Both the position numbers and the translations under genes were made by a program. From contig DASYUM010000334.1 of the NCBI GenBank assembly GCA_036001225.1, forward strand, positions 1 to 8,051: a DNA stretch of 8,051 nucleotides. The letters are read 5' to 3'. The notes under the pieces are model-generated. The model was not told the DNA's origin and did not search any database. It saw nothing but the letters and a program-made list of their open reading frames with translations. This DNA comes from DASYUM01 sp036001225. GTDB taxonomy: Bacteria; Methylomirabilota; Methylomirabilia; Rokubacteriales; DASRDR01. The stretch's first letter is position 1, and every line of letters starts with the position of its first letter. This document shows, in pieces, positions 1 to 5,526 of this stretch.

Positions 1-303
1 GTCCACCAGGGCCTGCACGGTCGAGGCGTCACGGGTGAGGACGAGGTCCACGCCCGAACTGGCCAGGCTGTTGGCGATGGCGCTGCCCTTGTCGGTGAAC
101 TCGGCGGTCATGCTGCGTTGGATCGCCTGGACCGAGACGTACCAGGTGACGGCGGCCAGCGGCACCAGGATGGCGGCCAGGAAGGCGATGATCTTGGCCA
201 GCAGCCCGAACCGGACGCGCCGGGTGGGGCCCGCCTCCTGCGCGAGACGTGTGGTGGTCGGGGTCTCCATCCGTGTGATCGGGGTGTCCATCCGCGTGGT
301 CAT
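1..303 (-). CDS. Membrane sensor, probable methyl-accepting chemotaxis protein (N-terminal part, cut by window edge)
   Basis: The frame reads 101 codons from an ATG at 303 to base 1 without a stop, so only the N-terminus is present. A Thr/Arg-rich cytoplasmic leader (residues 1-30) is followed by one clear membrane segment (about 34-56, FGLLAKIIAFLAAILVPLAA and onward). A Ser/Ala-rich helix then begins what looks like an extracytoplasmic sensing region. A purine-rich ribosome-binding stretch (GGAGG within 304-319) sits directly upstream and supports this start, although in-frame ATGs at codons 5 and 12 are alternatives. The leader contains a 7-residue tandem repeat (RMDTPIT, RMETPTT). Coming after a PilH-like regulator, CheW and a binding protein, a chemoreceptor is the likeliest identity. 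A transmembrane histidine kinase with the same N-terminal layout cannot be excluded, because the HAMP and signalling domains lie outside the window. Confidence 0.62.
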   Translation of the reverse strand, partial: MTTRMDTPITRMETPTTTRLAQEAGPTRRVRFGLLAKIIAFLAAILVPLAAVTWYVSVQAIQRSMTAEFTDKGSAIANSLASSGVDLVLTRDASTVQALVD

Positions 304-313
304 CGCTCCCTCC
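272..313 (-). repeat. Imperfect 21-nt tandem repeat at the receptor N-terminus and its purine-rich leader
   Basis: Codons 4-10 and 11-17 of the receptor gene are near-identical 21-nt units encoding RMDTPIT and RMETPTT, each with an in-frame ATG as second codon. The region just before the start codon is a run of purines that includes the ribosome-binding site. The unit length is a multiple of three, so the reading frame is kept. The coordinates given span the leader edge and most of the repeat; the repeat units themselves lie at about 253-294. Confidence 0.5.
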
Positions 314-360
314 CCTCCTGGGGACCGCCGGATTGGGGGCCGCGCCGAGGCCGCCACCGC

Positions 361-1689
361 TCAGGCCCTCACCGCCGCGCTCCAGTCGGCGATCGGGGCC
401 CACCGGCCGTTCTCGACGCGCGTGAAATAGACGTTGTCCAGGCCCTGGTGCCGCTCGGGGCCGAAGTTGAGCGGCGCGCCGATCCCGAGGTCGAAGTTCC
501 GGATGGACTCGAAGGCCTGCTTGAGGCTGGCCCGGCTCGGGTTGACCCCCGCCCGCCGCAAGCCCTCCACGATCACCTTGGCGTTGATGAACCCCTCCAG
601 GCTGATGAAGCTGTACCGCTGGGGGACGTACTTGGGATCCCGCACCGCCTGGGGCACCGCCGGGCTGTACTTGTCCATCAGGCTCCGGTACTCGACGACG
701 CCCGGCAGGCTCAGGTCGTCGTAGCTCGGCACGATCTGGGAGTTGATCAGGGCCCGGGTGTAGTCACGCCCGACGGTCTGGCCGTGCTTGAGCAAGAGGC
801 TGAGCATCGCGTCGGAGCCGACAAAAGAGACGTTGGAGATGGGCGCCGGCCAGCCGAGATCTCGGGCCGACTTGACGAAGGCGCCGCATCCCTGGTACGC
901 CCCGGTGCACAGGACCACGTCCACCCCGGCCTCCCGGAGCGCCTTGGCGGCGGGGGTCATGTCCTCCTCGAACTTCGCGTTGCGGGTGTAGGTCGCCTCG
1001 GCCACGATCTTCGCGTTCCGCTGGGCGAGGCCGCGGGCCACGCCGTCGGTGCCGCTCCGACCGTAGGCGTCGATCTGATAGTAGACGCCGAACCGGCGGG
1101 CCCCCTGCTGCCAGAAGCGCTCGACCAGCGCCATCATTTCCTGACGGTAGGAGGCGCGGATGTTGAAGACGTGCTCTCCGTAGGGCGGCTCGCGCTGCGG
1201 CTGGGCGCCGGTGAAGTTGCCGACCAGGATCACGTCGCCGTAGCGCTTGATCACCGGCAGGGCGCGGGTCAAGGTCGGCGTTCCCACGTAGTTGGAGAGG
1301 AAGAAGACCCCTTCCTTCTCCACGAGCTGGATCGTGTTCTTGATGCAGGGGAGCGGCTGATAATCGTCATCCAGCGGGACCACGGTAAGCGCCCGGCCGT
1401 GGACCCCGCCCCGGGCGTTGACCTCCTGATAGTAGCCCTGGGCGCCCCGGTAGAGCTCGGTGCCGAGACCCGCCGTCACGCCCATGAGGGCGGCGCTCAT
1501 TCCGATCTTGACCTCGCGGGGGGTCACCCCGGGCGCGCTGGCGATGGGGGACTCGGTCGAGGGCGGCGGCTTCGGGGCGCCGGTCGTCGCCGGCGCCGCT
1601 GGGCCCTGTCCCCAGGCCTCCCGGCGGTTCCCCAGGAGTCCACCCGCCGCCCCACCCGACACGATCGCGAGAAATCGCCGCCGTTCCAT
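361..1689 (-). CDS. ABC-type branched-chain amino acid (type I) periplasmic substrate-binding protein, Tat-exported
   Basis: This 442-residue protein starts with a twin-arginine motif (RRRFL at residues 3-7) and a short hydrophobic Gly/Ala stretch to about residue 20, so Tat export is likely, with cleavage near residue 27. A Pro/Ala/Thr-rich linker (about 29-54) leads into a Leu/Ile/Val-binding type I fold. Visible family features are the opening strand VKIGMSAALMG (60-70), the EVNARGGVHGR segment (89-99) typical of the family's first lobe, the SNYVGTPT hinge-side loop (132-139), and the GVYYQIDAYGRSG strand (201-213). The ligand is not readable from sequence; the family binds amino acids, amides, urea or aromatic acids. 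No ABC permease or ATPase gene is in the window. The gene begins 3 nt after the cheW stop and precedes the receptor gene by 57 nt, so it may feed a chemosensory array rather than a transporter. An AAGGGAG ribosome-binding site 8 nt before the ATG supports this start. Confidence 0.9.
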   Translation of the reverse strand: MERRRFLAIVSGGAAGGLLGNRREAWGQGPAAPATTGAPKPPPSTESPIASAPGVTPREVKIGMSAALMGVTAGLGTELYRGAQGYYQEVNARGGVHGRALTVVPLDDDYQPLPCIKNTIQLVEKEGVFFLSNYVGTPTLTRALPVIKRYGDVILVGNFTGAQPQREPPYGEHVFNIRASYRQEMMALVERFWQQGARRFGVYYQIDAYGRSGTDGVARGLAQRNAKIVAEATYTRNAKFEEDMTPAAKALREAGVDVVLCTGAYQGCGAFVKSARDLGWPAPISNVSFVGSDAMLSLLLKHGQTVGRDYTRALINSQIVPSYDDLSLPGVVEYRSLMDKYSPAVPQAVRDPKYVPQRYSFISLEGFINAKVIVEGLRRAGVNPSRASLKQAFESIRNFDLGIGAPLNFGPERHQGLDNVYFTRVENGRWAPIADWSAAVRA

Positions 1690-1692
1690 ATG

Positions 1693-2163
1693 TCAGTCTC
1701 CCTTCGCCGGAACCCCGAGCCGGAGCGCCTCCAGGATCTTCGGCGCGTTCAGCAGCGTGACCAGCCGACCCTTCCGCTCGAGAAGCCCGACCCCGAGCTC
1801 GCCGTGCTGCCGCCGCGCCGCATCGCCGAACGCGACGGGGTCGGCGAACCACTCCAGTCCGAGGACCCCCTCGATCGCCACCGCGACCTGGACCGTTCCG
1901 GCGGCGATGACGAGGACCTTGCTTCCCCGCCCCACCCGCTGGCCGGCGAGGCCGAGGAGCGGCCGGATGTCGAGGATGGGCAGGATGTAGCCCCGGAGGT
2001 TCGCCACCCCGACCAGGTGCGGGGGGGCGAGGGGCACGGTGGTGTACTCCTCGAGGACGACGACCTCGCGGGCGTGCCGCACCTCGACCGCGAACAGCTC
2101 GCCGGCCAGGGTGAACAGGCACGCCCGGACCGTGCGGACCTGATCGAGGACTTCGGTCGCCAC
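1693..2163 (-). CDS. cheW: CheW-like (PilI-type) chemotaxis coupling protein
   Basis: This is a single CheW domain of 156 residues, close to the usual length. CheW proteins bridge chemoreceptors and the CheA kinase at the inner face of the membrane. The diagnostic core is VGVANLRGYILPILDIRPLL (51-70), where the NLRG turn holds the conserved Arg used in receptor contact, followed by VLVIAAGTVQVAVAIEGVLGL (83-103). There is no receiver or kinase domain, so it is a plain coupling protein rather than CheV. Translation starts at GTG (2161-2163). An AAGAG stretch overlapping the stop of the preceding response regulator gene serves as a weak ribosome-binding site, and the gap to that gene is 12 nt. 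The downstream binding-protein gene starts 3 nt after this stop, so the two are almost certainly co-translated from one mRNA. No CheA gene is visible; it would be expected beyond the left edge. Confidence 0.88.
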   Translation of the reverse strand: MATEVLDQVRTVRACLFTLAGELFAVEVRHAREVVVLEEYTTVPLAPPHLVGVANLRGYILPILDIRPLLGLAGQRVGRGSKVLVIAAGTVQVAVAIEGVLGLEWFADPVAFGDAARRQHGELGVGLLERKGRLVTLLNAPKILEALRLGVPAKGD

Positions 2164-2175
2164 GGGTGCCGGCTC

Positions 2176-2538
2176 TTACCGCGAAAACCGCCGGACGGCG
2201 GCGAGGAGTTGCTCGGGCGTGAAGGGCTTCATCACGTACTCGTCGGCGCCCTGGCGCTTGCCCCAGACCCGGTCGCTCTCCTGGTTTTTGGAGGTGACCA
2301 GGACGACCGGGGTGTGCCTGAGGCGCTCGTCCTTCTTGAGCGCGCGCAGGATGTCGTAGCCGTTCCGGTTCGGCATGACGATGTCGAGCAGCAAGACGTC
2401 CGGCTGCTCGGCGGCGACCTTCTCCTCGAGCTGGAACCCGTCCGCGTAGGAGATCACTTGATGCCCACCGGACGTGAGGATGGACTCCATCAGCTTCAGG
2501 TCGGAGTAGGCGTCATCGACCACCATCACCTTCGCCAT
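2176..2538 (-). CDS. Single-domain response regulator, PilG/PilH (CheY-like) type
   Basis: This is a stand-alone receiver of 120 residues. The acidic pair is D8-D9, the phospho-acceptor is D52 (LLLDIVMP), the switch Thr is T82 (VLVTSKNQ), and the invariant Lys is K104 (VMKPF). The segment QESDRVWGKRQGADEY (86-101) resembles PilG/PilH and related twitching-motility regulators more than flagellar CheY. It probably receives phosphate from a CheA-type kinase and acts on a motor or as a phosphate sink. The frame stays open for 60 further codons upstream, but I chose the ATG at 2538 because a perfect AAAGGAGG lies 10 nt before it and the receiver fold begins there. A longer start would also run through the sigma-54 promoter. 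It is the first gene of the predicted operon, and cheW follows after 12 nt. Confidence 0.88.
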   Translation of the reverse strand: MAKVMVVDDAYSDLKLMESILTSGGHQVISYADGFQLEEKVAAEQPDVLLLDIVMPNRNGYDILRALKKDERLRHTPVVLVTSKNQESDRVWGKRQGADEYVMKPFTPEQLLAAVRRFSR

Positions 2539-2548
2539 CGCCCGCTGG

Positions 2549-2556
2549 CCTCCTTT
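2549..2556 (-). promoter_or_regulatory. Strong ribosome-binding site of the PilH-like gene
   Basis: AAAGGAGG on the minus strand, ending 10 nt before the ATG at 2538. It is one of the best Shine-Dalgarno matches in the window. It fixes the start of the response regulator downstream of the sigma-54 promoter and rules out the longer open frame. Confidence 0.85.
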
Positions 2557-2589
2557 GCTAGAGCGCGACTGGTCGGGCCGGAAGAATGT

Positions 2590-2605
2590 TGCACCTGGGA
2601 TGCCA
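2590..2605 (-). promoter_or_regulatory. Sigma-54 (-24/-12) promoter of the chemosensory operon
   Basis: The minus strand reads TGGCATCCCAGGTGCA. It matches the sigma-54 consensus TGGCACG-N4-TTGCW at 9 of 12 informative positions, with the essential GG and GC doublets at exactly the required 10-nt separation. The predicted transcription start is near 2579, leaving a leader of about 40 nt that contains the strong ribosome-binding site. The element lies between an NtrC-type activator gene and the first chemosensory gene and points at the latter. The two upstream dyads strengthen the call. Chance occurrence in GC-rich DNA is the main caveat. Confidence 0.75.
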
Positions 2606-2677
2606 CGGCCTGATGGTGCGGAAGTCGTGGGAAAAACAGGGCAGCGTGCGTGCCCGGCGCTGTGCGGCGGGGACCGG

Positions 2678-2692
2678 GTGTCAGGCTGGCAC
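2678..2692. promoter_or_regulatory. Proximal enhancer-like dyad (upstream activating site)
   Basis: GTGTCAGGCTGGCAC is a 6-3-6 inverted repeat with one arm mismatch. Its centre (2685) lies about 106 nt upstream of the predicted sigma-54 start site, within the usual range for NtrC-family enhancer sites. It shares its arm sequence (GTGYCA/TGGCAC) with the distal dyad. Confidence 0.6.
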
Positions 2693-2699
2693 GACCGCG

Positions 2700-2714
2700 G
2701 TGCCACGCTGGCAC
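2700..2714. promoter_or_regulatory. Distal enhancer-like dyad (upstream activating site)
   Basis: GTGCCACGCTGGCAC is a perfect 6-3-6 inverted repeat. Its centre (2707) is 22 bp from that of the proximal dyad, about two helical turns, which puts both sites on one face of the DNA. This is typical of paired dimers of a Fis-type helix-turn-helix activator. The NtrC-type protein encoded just upstream is the obvious candidate to bind it. Confidence 0.65.
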
Positions 2715-2747
2715 GCATGAATCGGGGATGCGAGGGGTCGCGGAGCG

Positions 2748-2766
2748 CCGGGCGGCGGCGGCCCGG
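2748..2766 (-). terminator. GC hairpin just after the NtrC-type gene (weak terminator candidate)
   Basis: CCGGGC and GCCCGG form a perfect 6-bp stem with a 7-nt loop, beginning 2 nt after the NtrC-type gene's stop codon. There is no T-run behind it, so it is not a canonical intrinsic terminator. It may pause polymerase or mark the mRNA 3' end between the regulator gene and the sigma-54 promoter. Confidence 0.3.
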
Positions 2767-2768
2767 GG

Positions 2769-4115
2769 TCAGCTCAGCCCGTACTCCTTCAGGCGCCGGT
2801 AGAGGGTGCGGCGGGAGATGCCGAGCGCCCGGGCCGCCCGGACCTTGTCGTTGTCGTGGAGGCGCAGGGCGCGGATGATCAGCTCCTGCTCCATCTGGGC
2901 GAGGTTCGGCAGGTCGGTCGAGCCGAACGCGGCAGCCGGGTGCGGGGACAGCGCCGGCAGGTCGGCCAGGGTGATCTCGCCGCGGGCGCCGAGGGCGTAG
3001 GCGCGCTCGAGCAGGTTCTCCAGCTCCCGGACGTTCCCGGGAAAGTCGTAGGCCGTCAGCGCCGCGATCGCCTCGGGCGCGATGCCATGCACCTCGCGGC
3101 CGAAGCGGTCGTTCAATTGCCGGAGGAAATACACGCTCAGGGCCGCCAGGTCGGCCTTGCGCTCCCGGAGCGGCGGCATCCGGAGCCGCACCACGTTCAG
3201 CCGGTAGAACAGGTCCTGGCGCAGGCTCCCGTCCTTGACCGCCTGCTCGACCTCGCGGTTGGTGGCGGCGACGATCCGGATGTCCACCGGGAAGCTCTTC
3301 GACGACCCGACGGGGCGGATCTCCCGCTCCTCGAGCACCCGTAGCAGCTTCACCTGCAGGGCCGGCGGCAGCTCGGCCACCTCGTCGAGAAAGATGGTGC
3401 CGCCGCTCGCCGTCCGAAAGAGGCCCACGTGGTCGACCACCGCGCCCGAGAACGCGCCCCGGACATGGCCGAAGAACTCCGACTCCAGGAGCTCGCTGGG
3501 GACCGCCGCGCAGTTGACCGGCACGAAGGGCCCCGCGCTCCGCGCCGACAGCCGGTGGATCACCCCGGCCACCAGATCCTTGCCGGTGCCACTCTCGCCC
3601 TCGATCAGGACCGGCGAATCCGTGCCTGCCACCTTGGCCACCATCTCCTTCAGCTGGGCCATTGGCGGTGAGGCACCCACCAGCTCCTTGAGGGGCAGCT
3701 CGGTCCCCAGGCGACTCCGCAGCGAGTTGACCTCGCGCCGGAGGAAGCGACGCTCGAGGATGCGATCCATGACGTGTCGCAGCTCGTCGAGGTTGACCGG
3801 CTTGGCCAGGTAGTCGTAGGCCCCCAGCTTCAGGGCCTCGACTGCCGTGTTGACGGCCGGATAGCCGGTGACCATCACGACCTCGATCGAGGGGTCGTGG
3901 CGCTTGATCTCGCGAAGGATCGTCAGGCCGTCCATCTCCGGCATGCGGACGTCACAGAGCACGGTGTCGAAGAGCTGCCCCTGCACCAGCTCGATGGCCT
4001 CGGCGCCGGTCCCGGCGGCCGTCACCTGGTAGCCCCACAGGCTGAGGGCGTCCTGGAAGAGCGCCCGCATCCGCTCTTCGTCTTCCACCACCAGGACTTT
4101 CGAGCGCTCCGCCAC
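2769..4115 (-). CDS. NtrC-family sigma-54-dependent response regulator
   Basis: This is a complete 448-residue three-domain activator. The receiver (about 5-120) has E11/D12 in the acidic pocket, phospho-acceptor D55 (LCDVRMPE), T83 and K105. The AAA+ sigma-54 interaction domain (about 142-370) shows Walker A GESGTGKD (173-180), the sigma-54-contact loop GAFSGA (220-225), Walker B GGTIFLDE (238-245), RQDLFYRLNV with the likely arginine fingers (299-308), and sensor II PGNVRELEN (359-367). A Fis-type helix-turn-helix ends the protein (about 405-446, ALGISRRTLYRRLKEYGL). The contact loop carries Ser in place of the usual Thr of GAFTGA, a conservative change found in some family members. Translation starts at GTG, with GAGG 5 nt before it overlapping the thiI stop; the gap is 7 nt, so it is coupled to thiI. 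No cognate histidine kinase is adjacent. It probably acts on the sigma-54 promoter just downstream. Confidence 0.95.
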   Translation of the reverse strand: MAERSKVLVVEDEERMRALFQDALSLWGYQVTAAGTGAEAIELVQGQLFDTVLCDVRMPEMDGLTILREIKRHDPSIEVVMVTGYPAVNTAVEALKLGAYDYLAKPVNLDELRHVMDRILERRFLRREVNSLRSRLGTELPLKELVGASPPMAQLKEMVAKVAGTDSPVLIEGESGTGKDLVAGVIHRLSARSAGPFVPVNCAAVPSELLESEFFGHVRGAFSGAVVDHVGLFRTASGGTIFLDEVAELPPALQVKLLRVLEEREIRPVGSSKSFPVDIRIVAATNREVEQAVKDGSLRQDLFYRLNVVRLRMPPLRERKADLAALSVYFLRQLNDRFGREVHGIAPEAIAALTAYDFPGNVRELENLLERAYALGARGEITLADLPALSPHPAAAFGSTDLPNLAQMEQELIIRALRLHDNDKVRAARALGISRRTLYRRLKEYGLS

Positions 4116-4122
4116 CGGCGCC

Positions 4123-5322
4123 TCAGGCCTGCAGCTCGGCGGCGACCGGGACGGCCGCGGCCGGGAACGTGAAGTCCTCGGAGCGGGCCTCGGCGGTGCC
4201 GCCCTCGACCAGGCGCCCGACGTCCAGGCGGGCTTCGGCCCGGGCCACCGCGGCCGCGCTGGCCCGGGTCTCCGGGTGCTTCGGCACGAAGAGCGTGCAG
4301 CAATCCTGGTCGGGCTCGATCGAGATCTCGTAGGTCCCGAGCGCCCGGGCCTCGCGGATGATCTCCTCCTTGTCCATCCCGATGAGGGGGCGCAGGATGG
4401 GGAGGCTCACCACCTCGGTCGTCCGGGCCAGATTCTCCAGGGTCTGCGATGCCACCTGACCCAGGCTCTCGCCGGTCACCAGCGCCAGCGCACCCACCCG
4501 GCGGGCCAGCGCCTCGGCGATCCGTGCCATGAGGCGGCGATAGACGACCACCCGGAGCGGGGGTGGCACGCTCAGCACCACTTCGCGCTGGATGTCGCCG
4601 AAGGGGACCAGCCACAGTCGGGCCGCGAACTGGTGGCGGACCAGCTGACCGACCAGAGCGCGAGCCTTGGCCTGTGAGGTGTCGGCCAGGTAGGGCGCCG
4701 AGTGGAAGTGGACGAACTCCACCTCGCACCCGCGCTTCTGGAGGCGACAGGCGGCGACCGGGGAGTCGATGCCGCCCGACAGCAGGCTCACCACGCGGCC
4801 GGAGACGCCGACCGGCAGCCCGCCGGGGCCGGCCGCTCGATCCACGTAGACGAGCGCTTCCCGCGGCAGCAGCTCGACGTGCACGGTGAGCGCCGGCTGG
4901 CTGAGGTTGACGCGCGTCGAGAAGTGCTTGAGCACGAAGGTCCCCAGCTCCCGGTTCACCTCCTCGGAGGTCAGCGGGAAGACCTTGAATGTCCGGCGGG
5001 CGGTGATCCGAAAGGACTCGAAGCTCCGGCCGGCGAGCAGGGCGAGGATCGCCTCCTTGACCGCATCCAGGCTGGGCGGCATCGCGAGACCGGGGGCGAA
5101 ATTGGCCACGCCGAAGACGGTCGCGATCCGCGTCCGCAGGGTGGGCAGGTCCGCCGAGGGCCCGAGGTCGAGGACCAGCCGGCCCGGCAGCCGGCGGATC
5201 GCCCGCGGCCCGCAGCCGCTGGTCGCCTGGCGGAGGTTGTCGGCCAGCCGGCGGAGAAAGAGCGGGCGGTTACCGCCTTTGAGGCTGATCTCGTGGTAGT
5301 GGACGACGACGGCCGGCGTCAT
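4123..5322 (-). CDS. thiI: tRNA 4-thiouridine / thiazole sulfurtransferase ThiI, rhodanese-less form
   Basis: ThiI adenylates tRNA and inserts sulfur to make 4-thiouridine at position 8, and in some bacteria it supplies sulfur for the thiamine thiazole. The 399 residues hold an N-terminal ferredoxin-like region with the family opening VVVHYHEISLKGGNR (5-19), a THUMP domain (about 60-165), and a PP-loop ATPase with SGGIDSP (182-188). The family segment TGESLGQVASQTLENL (283-298) and the paired cysteines DCCTLFVPKHPET (340-352) follow. The length and the CC motif fit the Bacillus-like form without a C-terminal rhodanese domain, so persulfide chemistry must rely on these cysteines and an outside sulfur donor. 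The N-terminal sequence supports the ATG at 5322, though no good ribosome-binding site precedes it. The NtrC-type gene follows after 7 nt. Confidence 0.95.
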   Translation of the reverse strand: MTPAVVVHYHEISLKGGNRPLFLRRLADNLRQATSGCGPRAIRRLPGRLVLDLGPSADLPTLRTRIATVFGVANFAPGLAMPPSLDAVKEAILALLAGRSFESFRITARRTFKVFPLTSEEVNRELGTFVLKHFSTRVNLSQPALTVHVELLPREALVYVDRAAGPGGLPVGVSGRVVSLLSGGIDSPVAACRLQKRGCEVEFVHFHSAPYLADTSQAKARALVGQLVRHQFAARLWLVPFGDIQREVVLSVPPPLRVVVYRRLMARIAEALARRVGALALVTGESLGQVASQTLENLARTTEVVSLPILRPLIGMDKEEIIREARALGTYEISIEPDQDCCTLFVPKHPETRASAAAVARAEARLDVGRLVEGGTAEARSEDFTFPAAAVPVAAELQA

Positions 5323-5332
5323 CAGGGGATTC

Positions 5333-5363
5333 AGTCTAGCAGGGGAGGCCGGCCCCAGGTCAA
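5333..5363 (-). promoter_or_regulatory. Possible sigma-70 promoter for thiI (near-leaderless)
   Basis: TTGACC (5363-5358) and TAGACT (5338-5333) resemble -35 and -10 boxes with a rather long 19-nt spacer. Initiation about 7 nt further on would leave only a few bases before the thiI ATG, which would fit its lack of a ribosome-binding site. The match is modest and the thiI gene could equally be read through from upstream. Confidence 0.3.
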
Positions 5364-5388
5364 CGAAACCGGACGCGGCGGTGGGTGG

Positions 5389-5526
5389 TTACCCCTCAGT
5401 ACTTTCGAGGGGCTTCGCGTGCTTGGGGCGCCGGCGGTAGACGGTCGGCGGCACCTCGACCTTGGGCGGCTTGCGTGGCATGGGCTTGCGGGGCTTCGCC
5501 GCCCGGCGAGGCCGCTTCTTAGCCAT
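5389..5526 (-). CDS. Small Lys/Arg/Pro-rich basic protein (45 aa), unknown function
   Basis: The frame starts MAKKRPRRAAKPRKPMPRKP and has 8 Lys, 8 Arg and 10 Pro against only 3 acidic residues in 45, so it is strongly basic and probably unstructured. Its ATG overlaps the ligase stop in the string ATGGCTAA (8-nt overlap), which suits translation by termination-reinitiation; a GAGG also sits right before the ATG. Most codons end in G or C (39 of 45), as in the neighbouring genes. It has no membrane segment, signal peptide or cysteine. The composition is like the basic tails of histone H1-like or ribosome-associated proteins, so nucleic-acid binding is a reasonable guess but only that. I do not recognise a family. 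It could be a chance frame, but overlap, codon use and the otherwise empty 196-nt gap argue for a gene. Confidence 0.55.
   Translation of the reverse strand: MAKKRPRRAAKPRKPMPRKPPKVEVPPTVYRRRPKHAKPLESTEG
5392..5412 (-). other. Small hairpin at the 3' end of the basic small gene
   Basis: CCCCTC and GAGGGG form a perfect 6-bp stem around a 9-nt loop, covering the last codons before the TAA of the small basic gene. No T-tract follows, so a terminator is not established. It may be an mRNA 3'-end structure or chance. Confidence 0.25.

Noticed and set aside
29..403. A minus-strand frame overlapping the receptor N-terminus
   Set aside because: It is a shadow in a different phase, Gly/Arg/His/Pro-rich and lacking the membrane segment seen in the true frame, which has the strong ribosome-binding site.
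118..2613. An 831-codon open frame on the plus strand antisense to the binding-protein, cheW and response-regulator genes
   Set aside because: It is a shadow of high-GC coding sequence: it spans several well-identified minus-strand genes and its product is low-complexity with no recognisable domain.
2539..2718. A 60-codon N-terminal extension of the PilH-like regulator
   Set aside because: The strong ribosome-binding site and the receiver fold both place the start at 2538, and the extension would cover the sigma-54 promoter and an enhancer dyad.
2687..2723. TGGCAC strings on the plus strand considered as sigma-54 -24 elements
   Set aside because: No GC doublet occurs at the required spacing after either copy. 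They are better explained as arms of the two dyads.
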